NCBI RefSeq assembly: GCF_013003915.1
Contig: NZ_JABAIV010000003.1
Coordinates: 434,001 to 498,000 of the forward strand
Source: Telluria aromaticivorans
Lineage (GTDB): Bacteria; Pseudomonadota; Gammaproteobacteria; Burkholderiales; Burkholderiaceae_D
Length of the DNA stretch: 64,000 bases
Direction: 5' to 3'
The translations under genes and the position numbers were made by a program. Within the stretch, counting starts at the first letter, position 1, and each line of letters opens with the position of its first letter. Shown piece by piece: positions 9,047 to 17,972 of this stretch. The notes under the pieces were generated by a model. It was not told the origin of the DNA. It made no database searches and worked only from the letters and a program-made list of their open reading frames with translations.

Positions 9047-9514
9047 TCAGGCGCCTTCGCCATCTTCCTGCACGATCGTGCCTTTTGGCGGGCGGCGGGT
9101 GCGCGGTTTGGGGGCCGCGGCGGGCAGGCGCGTCGCCAGGTCGGCCAGCATTTTCTCGAGTTCGTCGACGCGCCGGCGCAGTGCCTCGACCTCGCTGGCG
9201 GCCGGCACGCCGATGGTGGCCAGGGCGCGCGCCACGCGCTCTTCGAACACCTGTTCCAGCTTGCCCCAGGAGCCGCTGCTCCGCCGGCTGGCGCGTTCGG
9301 CGGCGCGTGCCACGGTGCCGGTGGCTTCCTCGACTTCGCGGGCGCGCTTCTGCAGGGCGCTGCCGTCGCGCACCAGGCGGGTGAACGAGCTGCCGCCCTC
9401 CTCCTGCGCCTTGGCGAAGGCGCCCAGGCCGGCCTGCCAGATCTGCTGGGCCGAATCGCGCACGGCGAGCGCGAGCGCCTCGTCGTCGTCGGGGGCGGGG
9501 AGTTTCTTGGTCAT
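9047..9514 (-). CDS. Phasin-family PHA granule-associated protein
   Basis: The 155-residue protein resembles PhaF/PhaI-type phasins: an amphipathic helical N-terminal half (AVRDSAQQIWQAGLGAFAKAQEEG), a middle coiled coil with a leucine-zipper-like register (VEALRRRVDELEKMLADLATRL) and a basic, Pro/Lys/Arg-rich tail. Phasins coat polyhydroxyalkanoate granules. The start at 9514 is set by GGAGGGAACC just upstream; an in-frame extension to 9697 is not coding-like. A phaB-like reductase lies 11 kb away, but no PHA synthase is in the window. Confidence 0.78.
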   Translation of the reverse strand: MTKKLPAPDDDEALALAVRDSAQQIWQAGLGAFAKAQEEGGSSFTRLVRDGSALQKRAREVEEATGTVARAAERASRRSSGSWGKLEQVFEERVARALATIGVPAASEVEALRRRVDELEKMLADLATRLPAAAPKPRTRRPPKGTIVQEDGEGA

Positions 9515-9605
9515 GGCGGTTCCCTCCTGGTGCTCTCCCTGCCATTGTAGGCAGGCGAAATAGAAACCGGCTTCTAAACGGGGTGATGAGGTGGCAAAAG
9601 GGGCC

Positions 9606-10418
9606 TCAGGCCGATGCGCGGCTGCGCTGCAGCGTGACTGCGTCGCGGATGCTCTGGCGCAGGGTGGCGGCCGATACCGGCTTGGCGTAATGCGCATCGG
9701 CGATGCCGGCGCGCAGTGCGGCGTCGATGGCGGCCAGGTCTTGCTGGCCGGTGAGCATCAGGCGCACCGTGCGCGGATAGCGCTGCGCCACCTGTGCCAG
9801 CACCTCGGTGCCGCTCATGCCGGGCATCGACTGGTCGCACAGGATCACCTCGACCGGCTCGCGTCCCAGAAGCGCCAGTGCCTCGGCGCCGGAGGCGGCG
9901 CTGAGCACGCGCCATGGTTCGGCCTCGAGCATCTCGGCCAGCACGGCCAGCATGAAGGGATCGTCGTCCACCAGCAGGATGGTGGGCTGCGCTGCCGGCT
10001 GCGTGGCAGGCGGCAGCGCAGGCCGCGGCGCGGGCGCAGGCACCGGCGCCGCATGGGGAACCAGGAAGGCTTCCAGCTCGGCCACGAAGCTTTCGGGTTC
10101 GATCGGCTTGCTGATATAGCCGTCGAATCCGGCCGCCAGCAGCTTTTCGCGGTCGCCCGCCATCGCCAGCGCGGTGACGGCCAGGACCGGCACGCCGGCC
10201 AGCACCGGCTCGGCCTTGAGCGCGGCCAGCACGGCGAACCCATTCATGCCGGGCAGGTTGACGTCGCAGGCGACGAGGTCGGGCGGTTCGGCGCGGGCGG
10301 CGGCGATACCGCGCAGGCCATCTGGTGCGGACAGCGCGGCATGGCCATACGCCGTGAGCAGGAAGGCCATGAGCTCGACGTTGGCTGGATTGTCTTCGAT
10401 GATCAGGATGCGGGCCAA
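9606..10418 (-). CDS. Stand-alone double-receiver response regulator
   Basis: Two CheY-like receiver domains are joined by a Pro/Ala linker (about 121-145). Receiver 1 has the acidic pair in IIEDN, phospho-acceptor Asp52 (CDVNLPG) and Lys104 (ISKP). Receiver 2 has DDDP, Asp195 (CDQSMPG) and a later AKP. No output domain is present in the 270 residues, so it probably passes phosphate or acts by protein contact. No histidine kinase lies nearby. Both domains keep their catalytic residues. Confidence 0.9.
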   Translation of the reverse strand: MARILIIEDNPANVELMAFLLTAYGHAALSAPDGLRGIAAARAEPPDLVACDVNLPGMNGFAVLAALKAEPVLAGVPVLAVTALAMAGDREKLLAAGFDGYISKPIEPESFVAELEAFLVPHAAPVPAPAPRPALPPATQPAAQPTILLVDDDPFMLAVLAEMLEAEPWRVLSAASGAEALALLGREPVEVILCDQSMPGMSGTEVLAQVAQRYPRTVRLMLTGQQDLAAIDAALRAGIADAHYAKPVSAATLRQSIRDAVTLQRSRASA

Positions 10419-10479
10419 GACGGCGCTCCCAGTACGTGTTGTGGCTACTGTAGCATGGCCATCGTAAATACAATAAGCC

Positions 10480-11433
10480 TTAGCGTTCCCGAACCCGGAA
10501 CAGTTCCTGCATCACGGCAGCGAGCACATGCCGGTTGCAGCCGAGCGCCACGTGGCCGACGCCGCCGAAAGCGATATGGCGCGCGCCCGGCAATTCGCTC
10601 GAGGTCTGGGGCGAAATGATGTTGTCGTGGTGGGTGAAGATCGAGGTGACCAGGGCGCGGGTGGCCGCATCTTCGCTGGCGGCGAGCGCGCGCAGCCAGT
10701 CGCATCCGGGCAGCTCGTCGGGGTCCTCCGGATATGCACGGCGCATCTGGGCGGCATTCAGGCCGACCCCGAACGCAGCCAGGCAGGTGCCGTGGTGCGG
10801 CGTGCCGAGCGTGATCACGCGCGCCACCTTGCGGGTGCCGCAGGCGCGCATCCAGGCGCGCGCCACCAGCCCGCCCATGCTGTGGGCAACGATGACGACC
10901 TTGCCCGCGCCGGTCGCGGCCCGCAGCGCCTCCACTGCCCGCTCGACCAGCGGCGCGTAGGCATCGATGTCGCCGGTCAGCGGTTCGAGGTCGACCGCCG
11001 CATGGCTGACCTGCGCGGCATCGAGCAGCGGCATCAGGCGCGACCAGTAACCGCTGTTGCAGCCGTAACCGTGCAGCAGCAACACCGGCGGCGCTTGGGA
11101 ACCTGGATAAATGCGCGTGCACGGCCGCGCCCGCGGCATGGTCCACGACGACTGCAGCATGCTGGCCGCGAACTCCTCGCCGAACATGCGCAGGCGCGCC
11201 GCGACACCCAGCTGGTATTCGCCCGGCGTCGGGCTGGCATAGCGCGCGCTCATCGCGAAATTGTTGGCGTTGATGAGCAACCGCACCAGCAGCACGCTGC
11301 CCAGGCCTGCTCCGAATGCCTGCCAGCGCGAGGCGCCGAATACCTCGATGGCCGCCACGCCGATGCCCAGCGCGGCCAGCGCCTGCAGCACCAGGATCAG
11401 GCGCAGCAGCCCACGCGCGCTGATCTGTTTCAT
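10480..11433 (-). CDS. Membrane-anchored alpha/beta hydrolase (lipase-like)
   Basis: The 317-residue protein has two N-terminal hydrophobic segments (about 8-30 and 38-55) followed by an alpha/beta hydrolase fold. The oxyanion motif is LHGYGCNSGYW (about 120-130) and the nucleophile elbow is AHSMGG, with Ser185. A C-terminal His in GVGHVALG is a likely triad member. Its ATG overlaps the GMC oxidoreductase stop by 4 bp (ATGA), so it is translationally coupled. An esterase or triacylglycerol lipase role is plausible; the hydrolysed product might feed the coupled oxidoreductase. Confidence 0.82.
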   Translation of the reverse strand: MKQISARGLLRLILVLQALAALGIGVAAIEVFGASRWQAFGAGLGSVLLVRLLINANNFAMSARYASPTPGEYQLGVAARLRMFGEEFAASMLQSSWTMPRARPCTRIYPGSQAPPVLLLHGYGCNSGYWSRLMPLLDAAQVSHAAVDLEPLTGDIDAYAPLVERAVEALRAATGAGKVVIVAHSMGGLVARAWMRACGTRKVARVITLGTPHHGTCLAAFGVGLNAAQMRRAYPEDPDELPGCDWLRALAASEDAATRALVTSIFTHHDNIISPQTSSELPGARHIAFGGVGHVALGCNRHVLAAVMQELFRVRER

Positions 11434-13049
11434 GCAACCCGCGCCGCCGGGCGCCCGGTCAAGGAGGCCGCAAGGCCGCTCGCCAGTTTCGCCGTCAGCG
11501 CATAGATCGACAGTTGCGGGTTGGCGCCGAGCGAAGTCGGGAACAGCGAGCCGTCGTGCACCGACAGGTTGGCCAGGCCCCGGTAGCGGCCATCCGGCGC
11601 GGTCACGCCAAGCGCGTCGTCGCCGGACATCGCGCAGCCGCCCATGACGTGGGCCGAAGCCAGGCGGGTCAGGTGCACCTGCTGGGGCAGTGCGGCGATA
11701 CCGGCCTTCGCTTCGCTCCAGGAGCGGTAGCGGCGCGACATCTCGTGGGCCGGCAGCACTTCGCGCGCACCGGCCGCGAACTGGATCTCGGCCATGCTCA
11801 AGAGCGCGCGGCGCGCGCCGTCCCACAGGTAATCGGTGAGCGGGTAGTCGAGCTCCGGGCTGCCGTCGCCGCGCAGGCGCACCGTACCGCCCGGGGCGCC
11901 GTCATGGAAGCCGTCGCGCAGCAGCGCCAGCATGCCCTGCAGGTGCGGGAACTCGCGCATCATCTGCGCATGCTGTTCGCCGAAGCCGTTCATGGTCGTG
12001 GCCAGCAGCAGCGGGTGCAGCGGCGGCGCCTCCAGCTTGTAGCCGATCGGGCCATCGACGGCGCCTTGCAGGAAGTGGTCGGAATAGACGGTCTGCGGCG
12101 CACCGGCCCAGGCCTCCACGCGCTGCGGGAAGAAGGCGGCCGAGATCAGGGTCGGGTGCAGGAAGGTGCGCTTGCCGAGCTGGCCGCTAGGGTCGGGCGC
12201 CTTCGAGCGCAGCAGCAATGCCGGCGAATTGATGGCGCCACCCGCGACCACGTAGTGGCGCGCGCGCAGGGTGAGCGTGCGTCCGCTCGGAGCGATGCCG
12301 GCCGAATCGAGCGCCTGGCAGAGCAAGGTATCGGCGCGCTCGCCCTTGAAGACGAAGCGTTCGGCGCGGGCGCGCGTGACCAGCGTTGCGCCATGCTCCA
12401 GCGCGGCCGGGATGGTGGTGACCAGCATCGACTGCTTGGCATTGGTCGGGCAACCCATGCCGCAGTAGCCGAGGTTCCAGCAGCCGTTGACGTTGCGGCG
12501 GATCAGTCCCGTTTCGATGCCGAGCTGCTGTGCGCCGCGCCGCAGCACGTCGTTGTTCTCGTTGGGCGCGCCCGCCCAGTCGCCAATGTGCAGGCGCGCC
12601 TCCATCATGGCGAACCACGGGGCCAGCGCGTCAAGGCTCGCATCCGGCAGCGCGTAGTGGCGGCGCCACCATTCCAGCGTGGCCGGTGGCGTGCGGAAGC
12701 TCGAGGTCCAGTTGACGACCGTGGAGCCGCCCACGGTGCGGCCCTGCAGGATGTTGATGCCCTTGTCCGCCGTCTTGCGCGCGGCCGATTCCTGGTACAG
12801 GGTTGGATAGGCTTCGCTTTCCCTCATCTTGAAGTCGCTCGAGGACTTCAGCGCGCCCTCTTCCACCACGATGACCTTCAAGCCGGAGCGTGCCAGGATC
12901 TCCGCCGTGACGCCGCCGCCGGCGCCGCTGCCGATGATGACCACGTCGGCTTCCAGCGTGCGGTCGCTCGTGATGGTCGAAGCGTCGATCAGCGTCCAGC
13001 CTTTGGCGATGCCTTCCCGGATCGGATCAGGGATGATCGGGGCGCTCAT
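11430..13049 (-). CDS. GMC-family FAD-dependent oxidoreductase
   Basis: The 539-residue protein has an FAD-binding GxGxxG (GSGAGG, residues 40-45) and the GMC signature QGRTVGGSTVVNW near 110-122. A conserved C-terminal SAHVMGGCAM and a final GANPQLSIYALTAK segment complete the fold. A Cys-rich stretch (CWNLGYCGMGCPTNAK) resembles the membrane alcohol/sugar dehydrogenase and cholesterol-oxidase-like branch. It overlaps by 4 bp with genes on both sides. The upstream partner is a Tat-exported small subunit, so the pair may be a two-subunit dehydrogenase. Substrate is unknown: an alcohol, sterol or sugar acid are all possible. Confidence 0.87.
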   Translation of the reverse strand: MSAPIIPDPIREGIAKGWTLIDASTITSDRTLEADVVIIGSGAGGGVTAEILARSGLKVIVVEEGALKSSSDFKMRESEAYPTLYQESAARKTADKGINILQGRTVGGSTVVNWTSSFRTPPATLEWWRRHYALPDASLDALAPWFAMMEARLHIGDWAGAPNENNDVLRRGAQQLGIETGLIRRNVNGCWNLGYCGMGCPTNAKQSMLVTTIPAALEHGATLVTRARAERFVFKGERADTLLCQALDSAGIAPSGRTLTLRARHYVVAGGAINSPALLLRSKAPDPSGQLGKRTFLHPTLISAAFFPQRVEAWAGAPQTVYSDHFLQGAVDGPIGYKLEAPPLHPLLLATTMNGFGEQHAQMMREFPHLQGMLALLRDGFHDGAPGGTVRLRGDGSPELDYPLTDYLWDGARRALLSMAEIQFAAGAREVLPAHEMSRRYRSWSEAKAGIAALPQQVHLTRLASAHVMGGCAMSGDDALGVTAPDGRYRGLANLSVHDGSLFPTSLGANPQLSIYALTAKLASGLAASLTGRPAARVA

Positions 13050-13564
13050 GCGAGTTCCTTCATCGGCCCCGGATAGCCGGTCGCTGCCCAGCTGGACGGC
13101 TGGGCATACCAGGCGCCCAGCATCAGGTCGTGCAGCGCGTGGTAGGCGGTGCGGAGCAGCCCGAGGCGGTGCAGGCGCCAGTCCTGCAGGAAGGCGCTGA
13201 CGTCCTCGATGCGGGCCCCTTCCCAACCGCCGGCGATCCCGGTCAGCAGGCGGCGTGCGGGCGCCAGTGCGAGCAGGCCGAACAGGTCCTGGATTTCTTC
13301 CTGGGTGGCGGGCGGCAGGCCGAGGATGGCGGCGTGCACGCCATCAACGGCGGCCGACAGCGCGGCGGCGCGGCCTGCATCTTGCGGCAAGGCGCCGGCC
13401 AGGATCGCCGGTGCGATTGCATGCAGGGCGGCGCGGGCTTCGCCGTCGAGGGCGAAGCGGTGCGGCGTGGCGGTGTGCGTGGCCCGGTAGAGCGCGCCGC
13501 CGGCGGCCAGCGCCAGCGCGGCCACGCCGCCGGCTTTCAGGAAGCTTCTTCTGGATGTCCCCAT
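13046..13564 (-). CDS. Tat-exported GMC small subunit (gluconate DH subunit 3-like)
   Basis: The 172-residue protein starts with a twin-arginine signal (TSRRSFLKAGGVAALALAAGGALY) and is otherwise helical, like the gamma or subunit-3 partners of membrane GMC dehydrogenases. Its stop overlaps the GMC start (ATGA). Because the GMC protein has no export signal of its own, it may be carried through Tat in complex with this subunit, as reported for related gluconate and fructose dehydrogenases. No cytochrome c subunit lies in the operon. Confidence 0.75.
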   Translation of the reverse strand: MGTSRRSFLKAGGVAALALAAGGALYRATHTATPHRFALDGEARAALHAIAPAILAGALPQDAGRAAALSAAVDGVHAAILGLPPATQEEIQDLFGLLALAPARRLLTGIAGGWEGARIEDVSAFLQDWRLHRLGLLRTAYHALHDLMLGAWYAQPSSWAATGYPGPMKELA

Positions 13565-13682
13565 GCTCTGTCTCTTGTGTTTTTCCTAGTGTACGACAAA
13601 GCGAAACACCCTCAACAGGCGAGGACTAGAGGACTGCATCTAAGCCGGCATCACCCATTTGCCATGCCGGCGCAAGATGCAA

Positions 13683-13718
13683 AGGATATTTGCATCCAGG
13701 GCTAAAACGGCAAATATC
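13683..13718 (-). terminator. Weak hairpin downstream of trmJ
   Basis: Perfect 10-bp arms GGATATTTGC (13683-13692) and GCAAATATCC (13709-13718) lie just past the trmJ stop on the minus strand. Only a short TTT follows, so termination strength is doubtful. Confidence 0.4.
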
Positions 13719-13728
13719 CTGTGCAGGC

Positions 13729-14499
13729 TTATTTCGGCGGAACGCGCTTGAGGATTTCGCTGGCGATGCCGCGCAGGATGTTGACTTCTTCGGTCTCGAG
13801 CCCGGTACGCGCGAACAGGCGCTTCAGGCGTGGCATCAGCTTCTTCGGGTTGTCTGCGTTAAGGAAGCCGATCGCCACCAGGGCCTGCTCCAGGTGCGCA
13901 TACATGCCGTCGACCTGGGTCACGCTGGCGGCGTCGCCATGGAAGCCCACGCCGCGCTCGTCGACGGTGCCGCCCGCCTCTCCCATGCTCGCCATCCGGC
14001 ATTCATAGGCCAGCACCTGGGCCGCCTGCGACAGGTTCAGCGAAGAGTAGTCGGGATTGGCCGGGATATTGATCAGGACATTGCAGCCCTCGACGACCGC
14101 GTTCGGCAGCCCGACCCGTTCGTTGCCGAGGATGAACGCCGGCCGCAGGTCGTCCTGCCCGGCCGCATGAGTGGCGAAGGCGCGCGGGGTCCAGATCGGA
14201 GGGGAGAATTCGCGCAGGCGTGCCGATACCGCGGCCGCGAAATTGCAGCCTTCCAGCGCTTCCTGCATGCTGCCGACGATACGCGCGCCCTGCAGCACGT
14301 CGATCGCGCCGCTGGCGAAGGCCACCGCCTCCGGGTCGCTCAAGGGGTCGGTACAGCGCGGCGTGACCAGCACCAGCTCGGTAAATCCCATCGTCTTCAT
14401 GGCCCGCGCGACCGACCCGACATTGCCCGCACGGCTGGTTTCGACCAGCACAAAACGCAGGCGTTTAAAAAGAGACGTGTTGATTTCGGTCGGGTTCAT
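13729..14499 (-). CDS. trmJ: tRNA (cytidine/uridine-2'-O-)-methyltransferase TrmJ
   Basis: The 256-residue SPOUT protein carries VLVETSRAGNVGSVARAMKTMGF (about 17-39) and LGNERVGLPN (about 128-137), as in TrmJ, which methylates the 2'-OH of position 32 in tRNA using S-adenosylmethionine. Length matches the family. It diverges from suhB across a 166-bp region; this trmJ/suhB divergence is common in betaproteobacteria. Identification rests on motif order and context. Confidence 0.9.
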   Translation of the reverse strand: MNPTEINTSLFKRLRFVLVETSRAGNVGSVARAMKTMGFTELVLVTPRCTDPLSDPEAVAFASGAIDVLQGARIVGSMQEALEGCNFAAAVSARLREFSPPIWTPRAFATHAAGQDDLRPAFILGNERVGLPNAVVEGCNVLINIPANPDYSSLNLSQAAQVLAYECRMASMGEAGGTVDERGVGFHGDAASVTQVDGMYAHLEQALVAIGFLNADNPKKLMPRLKRLFARTGLETEEVNILRGIASEILKRVPPK

Positions 14500-14665
14500 T
14501 TAAAATAGCGCTATCGCGCGGTGCAGACAGGTGGATTCGTGGACGTCAAGTCTGGGGATTCTAACGGTTTCAGCACCGCTTTGCTCTTTGTCATTCTCTA
14601 ATAGCTGACCGTTCACGGCGCATCCATGCGTGGTGGGCGTTCGCGTTTTTTCACGGAAAGCCTCC

Positions 14666-15454
14666 ATGCACCCAATGCTCAACACGGCCATCAAGGCCGC
14701 CCGCCGCGCCGCCACCGTCATCAACCGGGCGTCCTTCGACATCGACCGTATCACCGTTTCTGAAAAACAACACAACGATTTCGTCACGGACATCGACCAG
14801 GCGGCCGAGCAGGCCATCGTGGAAACGCTGCTGAAGGCCTATCCGGGCCACGCCATCCTGGCGGAAGAAAGCGGCGCCTCAAGCAATTTGAATGACGAGT
14901 CAGAATTCGTGTGGATCATCGACCCGATCGACGGCACCACGAACTTCATGCACGGCTATCCCAACTTCTGCATCTCGATCGCCCTGCAACAGCGCGGCGT
15001 GACCACCAATGCCCTGGTCTACGACCCGGTGCGCAACGACCTGTTCACCGCCACCAAGGGCGCCGGCGCCTACCTGAACGACAAGCGCATCCGCGTGCGC
15101 AACCACGACCGCCTGGGCAAGGCCCTGCTGTCGTCGGGCCATGGCGCCGACCCGCGCGCGCTGGCCGAATACCTGCGCATGTATGAAGTCGTCGCCTCGC
15201 GCTGCCACGGCGTGCGCAGCAGCGGTTCGGCCGCGCTGGAACTGGCCAACGTGGCCGCCGGCCGCATCGACGGTTTCTATGAAAAAGGCCTGAAAGTCTG
15301 GGATATCGCCGCCGGCGCCCTGCTCGTGACGGAAGCCGGCGGCATCGTCGGCGAGTTCAGCGGCGAGTCGGATTACCTGCACAAGGGCGACGTGATCGCC
15401 GCCGGCCCGAAGGTTTTCGGCGCCATGATCCCGCTCCTCTCGCCTTTCGCGTAA
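14666..15454 (+). CDS. suhB: Inositol-1-monophosphatase family protein SuhB
   Basis: The 262-residue protein has the IMPase metal motifs LAEESG (66-70), WIIDPIDGTTNF (84-93) and the C-terminal WDIAAGALL. SuhB dephosphorylates inositol monophosphate in vitro and in E. coli also joins rRNA antitermination complexes. The frame is open back to 14630, but the ATG at 14666, preceded by GGAAAG, gives the standard N-terminus. It is divergent from trmJ. Confidence 0.92.
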   Translation: MHPMLNTAIKAARRAATVINRASFDIDRITVSEKQHNDFVTDIDQAAEQAIVETLLKAYPGHAILAEESGASSNLNDESEFVWIIDPIDGTTNFMHGYPNFCISIALQQRGVTTNALVYDPVRNDLFTATKGAGAYLNDKRIRVRNHDRLGKALLSSGHGADPRALAEYLRMYEVVASRCHGVRSSGSAALELANVAAGRIDGFYEKGLKVWDIAAGALLVTEAGGIVGEFSGESDYLHKGDVIAAGPKVFGAMIPLLSPFA

Positions 15455-15719
15455 AATACAGGCTGTGCTTCTGGGGCGTGCGCCGTTTTTCCATGCATCG
15501 CCCCGCTTCACCGGACGGAAAGTCCCGGTCAGAAACTTTCCACTGAGAAATAACTTCTCTATAATCCCGGCTGTACGCGCTTGATCTTCAGGTGCGGCAG
15601 CGTCCGGCGTTCCCGCGGTTTCCACCGCGTCCCGCCTGCAATGACTAATCCGATTTCCCTGGACTACACCATCTGGCGTCAGGCCATCCGGGTGCGGCCC
15701 ACTTTTTTATAAAGCATTC

Positions 15720-17138
15720 ATGTCATTTTCTACTCTCGGTTTGTCCGACGCGATCGTTCGCGCCGTCACTGAACAAGGCTATACCACGCCAACCCCGATC
15801 CAGGCACAGGCGATTCCCGCAGTGCTGAACGGCGGCGACCTGCTGGCCGGCGCACAGACCGGCACCGGCAAGACCGCCGGCTTCACCCTGCCGATCCTGC
15901 AGCGCCTGTCGAGCGACAAGGTAGGCAGCACGCTGGCCAGCAAGACCTCGCCGCGCGCCATCCGCGCCCTGGTGCTGACCCCGACCCGCGAACTCGCGGC
16001 CCAGGTCGAGGAAAGCGTGCGCCTGTACGGCAAGTACACCAACCTGAATTCCGCCGTGATCTTCGGCGGCGTCGGCATCAACCCGCAGATCAAGCTGCTC
16101 AAGCATGGCGTCGACGTCCTCGTCGCCACGCCGGGCCGCCTGCTGGACCACGCCGGCCAACGCACCGTCGACCTGTCGAAAGTGGAAATCCTGATCCTGG
16201 ACGAGGCCGACCGCATGCTGGACATGGGCTTCATCCACGACATCAAGAAAGTGCTGGCCCTGCTGCCGCCGAAGCGCCAGAACCTGCTGTTCTCGGCCAC
16301 CTTCTCGGACGACATCAAGGCCCTGGCCGACAAGCTGCTGGACAACCCCGCATCGATCGAAGTGGCGCGCCGCAATTCGACCGTTGAGGTCATCTCGCAG
16401 AAGATCCACCCGGTCGACCGCGACAAGAAGCACCCGATGCTGTCGCACCTGATCAAGGAAAACGACTGGGAACAGGTGCTGGTCTTCACCCGCACCAAGC
16501 ACGGCGCCAACAAGCTGGTCGAGCAGCTCGGCAAGGACGGCATCGGCGCGATGGCGATCCACGGCAACAAGAGCCAGACCGCCCGCACCAAGGCCCTGGC
16601 CGAGTTCAAGGATGGCAGCCTGCAAGTGCTGGTCGCCACCGACATCGCGGCGCGCGGCATCGACATCGACCAGCTGCCGCACGTGGTGAACTACGACCTG
16701 CCAAACATCCCGGAAGACTACGTGCACCGCATCGGCCGTACCGGCCGTGCCGGCGCGACTGGTGAAGCCGTGTCGCTGGTCTGCGTGGACGAACACCAGA
16801 TGTTGAAAGACATCGAAAAGCTGATTAAGCAAACCCTGCCGCGCCAGGTCATCCCGGGCTTCGAGCCTGACCTGAACGCCAAGGCCCAGCCGATCCAGCT
16901 GCGCAGCGGCGCCCCAGGCCATGGCGGCCGTGGCGGCGGTGGCGGTGGCCGTCCTGCGGGCAACCGCGGCGCCGGTGGTGGCGGTGGTGGTGGTGGCGGC
17001 AACCGTGGCGCCGGCAACGGTGGCGGTGGCGGTGGCGGCAAACCGCGCAGCCCAGGCGGCGCCCCGGCCTCGGCCGGCGCCAAGCGCTCGAGCGGCCCAC
17101 GTCCAGCCAGCGCTTCGCGCCCAGGCCGCGACCGCTAA
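15720..17138 (+). CDS. rhlE: DEAD-box ATP-dependent RNA helicase (RhlE type)
   Basis: The 472-residue protein shows the DEAD-box motifs in order: Q motif ([10 protein letters not shown]), AQTGTGKT (45-52), [27 protein letters not shown] and [10 protein letters not shown]. The last 80 residues are a basic Gly/Asn/Arg-rich tail typical of RhlE and involved in RNA binding. The 265-bp upstream gap from suhB probably contains a long leader, as in many cold-regulated helicases, but I see no defined riboregulator there. No intrinsic terminator with a T-run follows; a short GGCTCT-TGCT-AGAGCC hairpin lies at 17161-17176. Confidence 0.92.
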   Translation: MSFSTLGLSDAIVRAVTEQGYTTPTPIQAQAIPAVLNGGDLLAGAQTGTGKTAGFTLPILQRLSSDKVGSTLASKTSPRAIRALVLTPTRELAAQVEESVRLYGKYTNLNSAVIFGGVGINPQIKLLKHGVDVLVATPGRLLDHAGQRTVDLSKVEILILDEADRMLDMGFIHDIKKVLALLPPKRQNLLFSATFSDDIKALADKLLDNPASIEVARRNSTVEVISQKIHPVDRDKKHPMLSHLIKENDWEQVLVFTRTKHGANKLVEQLGKDGIGAMAIHGNKSQTARTKALAEFKDGSLQVLVATDIAARGIDIDQLPHVVNYDLPNIPEDYVHRIGRTGRAGATGEAVSLVCVDEHQMLKDIEKLIKQTLPRQVIPGFEPDLNAKAQPIQLRSGAPGHGGRGGGGGGRPAGNRGAGGGGGGGGGNRGAGNGGGGGGGKPRSPGGAPASAGAKRSSGPRPASASRPGRDR

Positions 17139-17184
17139 GACAGCACTAAGTTTGCTTCGTGGCTCTTGCTAGAGCCCGTTAATG

Positions 17185-17342
17185 AGGGTCAGAGTCGAAT
17201 TATTGGGAAACTTTCAAATGTTTCCTGTAATTCGACTCTGACCCTAATTGTTTTGCAACAGCCTCTGCAACAAGCCAATTAGGGTCAGAGTGCAATTAAT
17301 GGGAAAGATTGTTAAATTTCCCGATAATTGCACTCTGACCCT
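17185..17342. repeat. Pair of REP-like palindromes (GGGTCAGAGT family)
   Basis: Two elements, 17185-17245 and 17281-17342, each have perfect 18-bp arms: AGGGTCAGAGTCGAATTA in the first and AGGGTCAGAGTGCAATTA in the second, with matching reverse complements. Inner GGGAAAC/GTTTCC and GGGAAA/TTTCCC arms extend each stem. The only arm difference, CG versus GC, is compensated on the other arm. They fill most of the 303-bp gap between rhlE and the MarR gene. Such repeats are often mobilised by REP-associated tyrosine transposases; none is in the window. Confidence 0.85.
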
Positions 17343-17441
17343 CATTGTTTTGTAATAGCCGGTTCATTTTCCGCTTGCGCACTGAAGAAAGCAGGCATAT
17401 AGTTGCAAGATCAATGATCTATTGAGTACAAAGAAAGGATA

Positions 17442-17894
17442 ATGATGAGCTCCGCACCCCTCCCTGCCGAGACCGAGTTTTGCCTGCGCATGGCGCGCGT
17501 GACGACGGCGCTGGTGCGCCGCTTCGATTCGGCGCTGGGCAGCCATCATGGGATCAGCTTTTCCGATTACCAGATCCTGCGCCACCTGAACCTGGCACCG
17601 GGCGGACGCCTGCGCCGGGTGGACCTGGCCGAATGCCTGGGCTTGACGGCCTCGGCCGTGACCCGCGCGCTGCTGCCGCTGGAGAAGATCGGCCTGGTTG
17701 GCCGCGAAAGCGATCCGCGCGATGCCCGGGTCGGCTTCGCGATCATCACCCCGACCGGCAGCGAACTGGTCGGCAACGCTGAGTCGGTGGTGAATGTCGT
17801 CAGCAACAACCTGGTGGGCAATGTGCGCGCGGAGCTGCTCTCCCTGAATACGGCGCTGGCGCAGATGTCGGGCAATCCGGGCGCCAGCATCTGA
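17442..17894 (+). CDS. MarR-family transcriptional regulator
   Basis: The 150-residue protein has the MarR winged helix (SDYQILRHL, DLAECLGLTASAVTRALLPLEKIGLVGRESDPRDAR). The D-x-R wing motif is intact. Two consecutive ATGs (17442 and 17445) follow AAAGGA. It precedes a hydroxypyruvate isomerase gene by 78 bp in the same direction and may regulate it. No effector can be inferred. Confidence 0.88.
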   Translation: MMSSAPLPAETEFCLRMARVTTALVRRFDSALGSHHGISFSDYQILRHLNLAPGGRLRRVDLAECLGLTASAVTRALLPLEKIGLVGRESDPRDARVGFAIITPTGSELVGNAESVVNVVSNNLVGNVRAELLSLNTALAQMSGNPGASI

Positions 17895-17972
17895 ACGCGG
17901 CGCCCCGCATCGGTTCCTGCTCCTGGCGGTCGTTTGGTTTAGGATAGGGATCCGTTCCCTGTCCCGATCACG

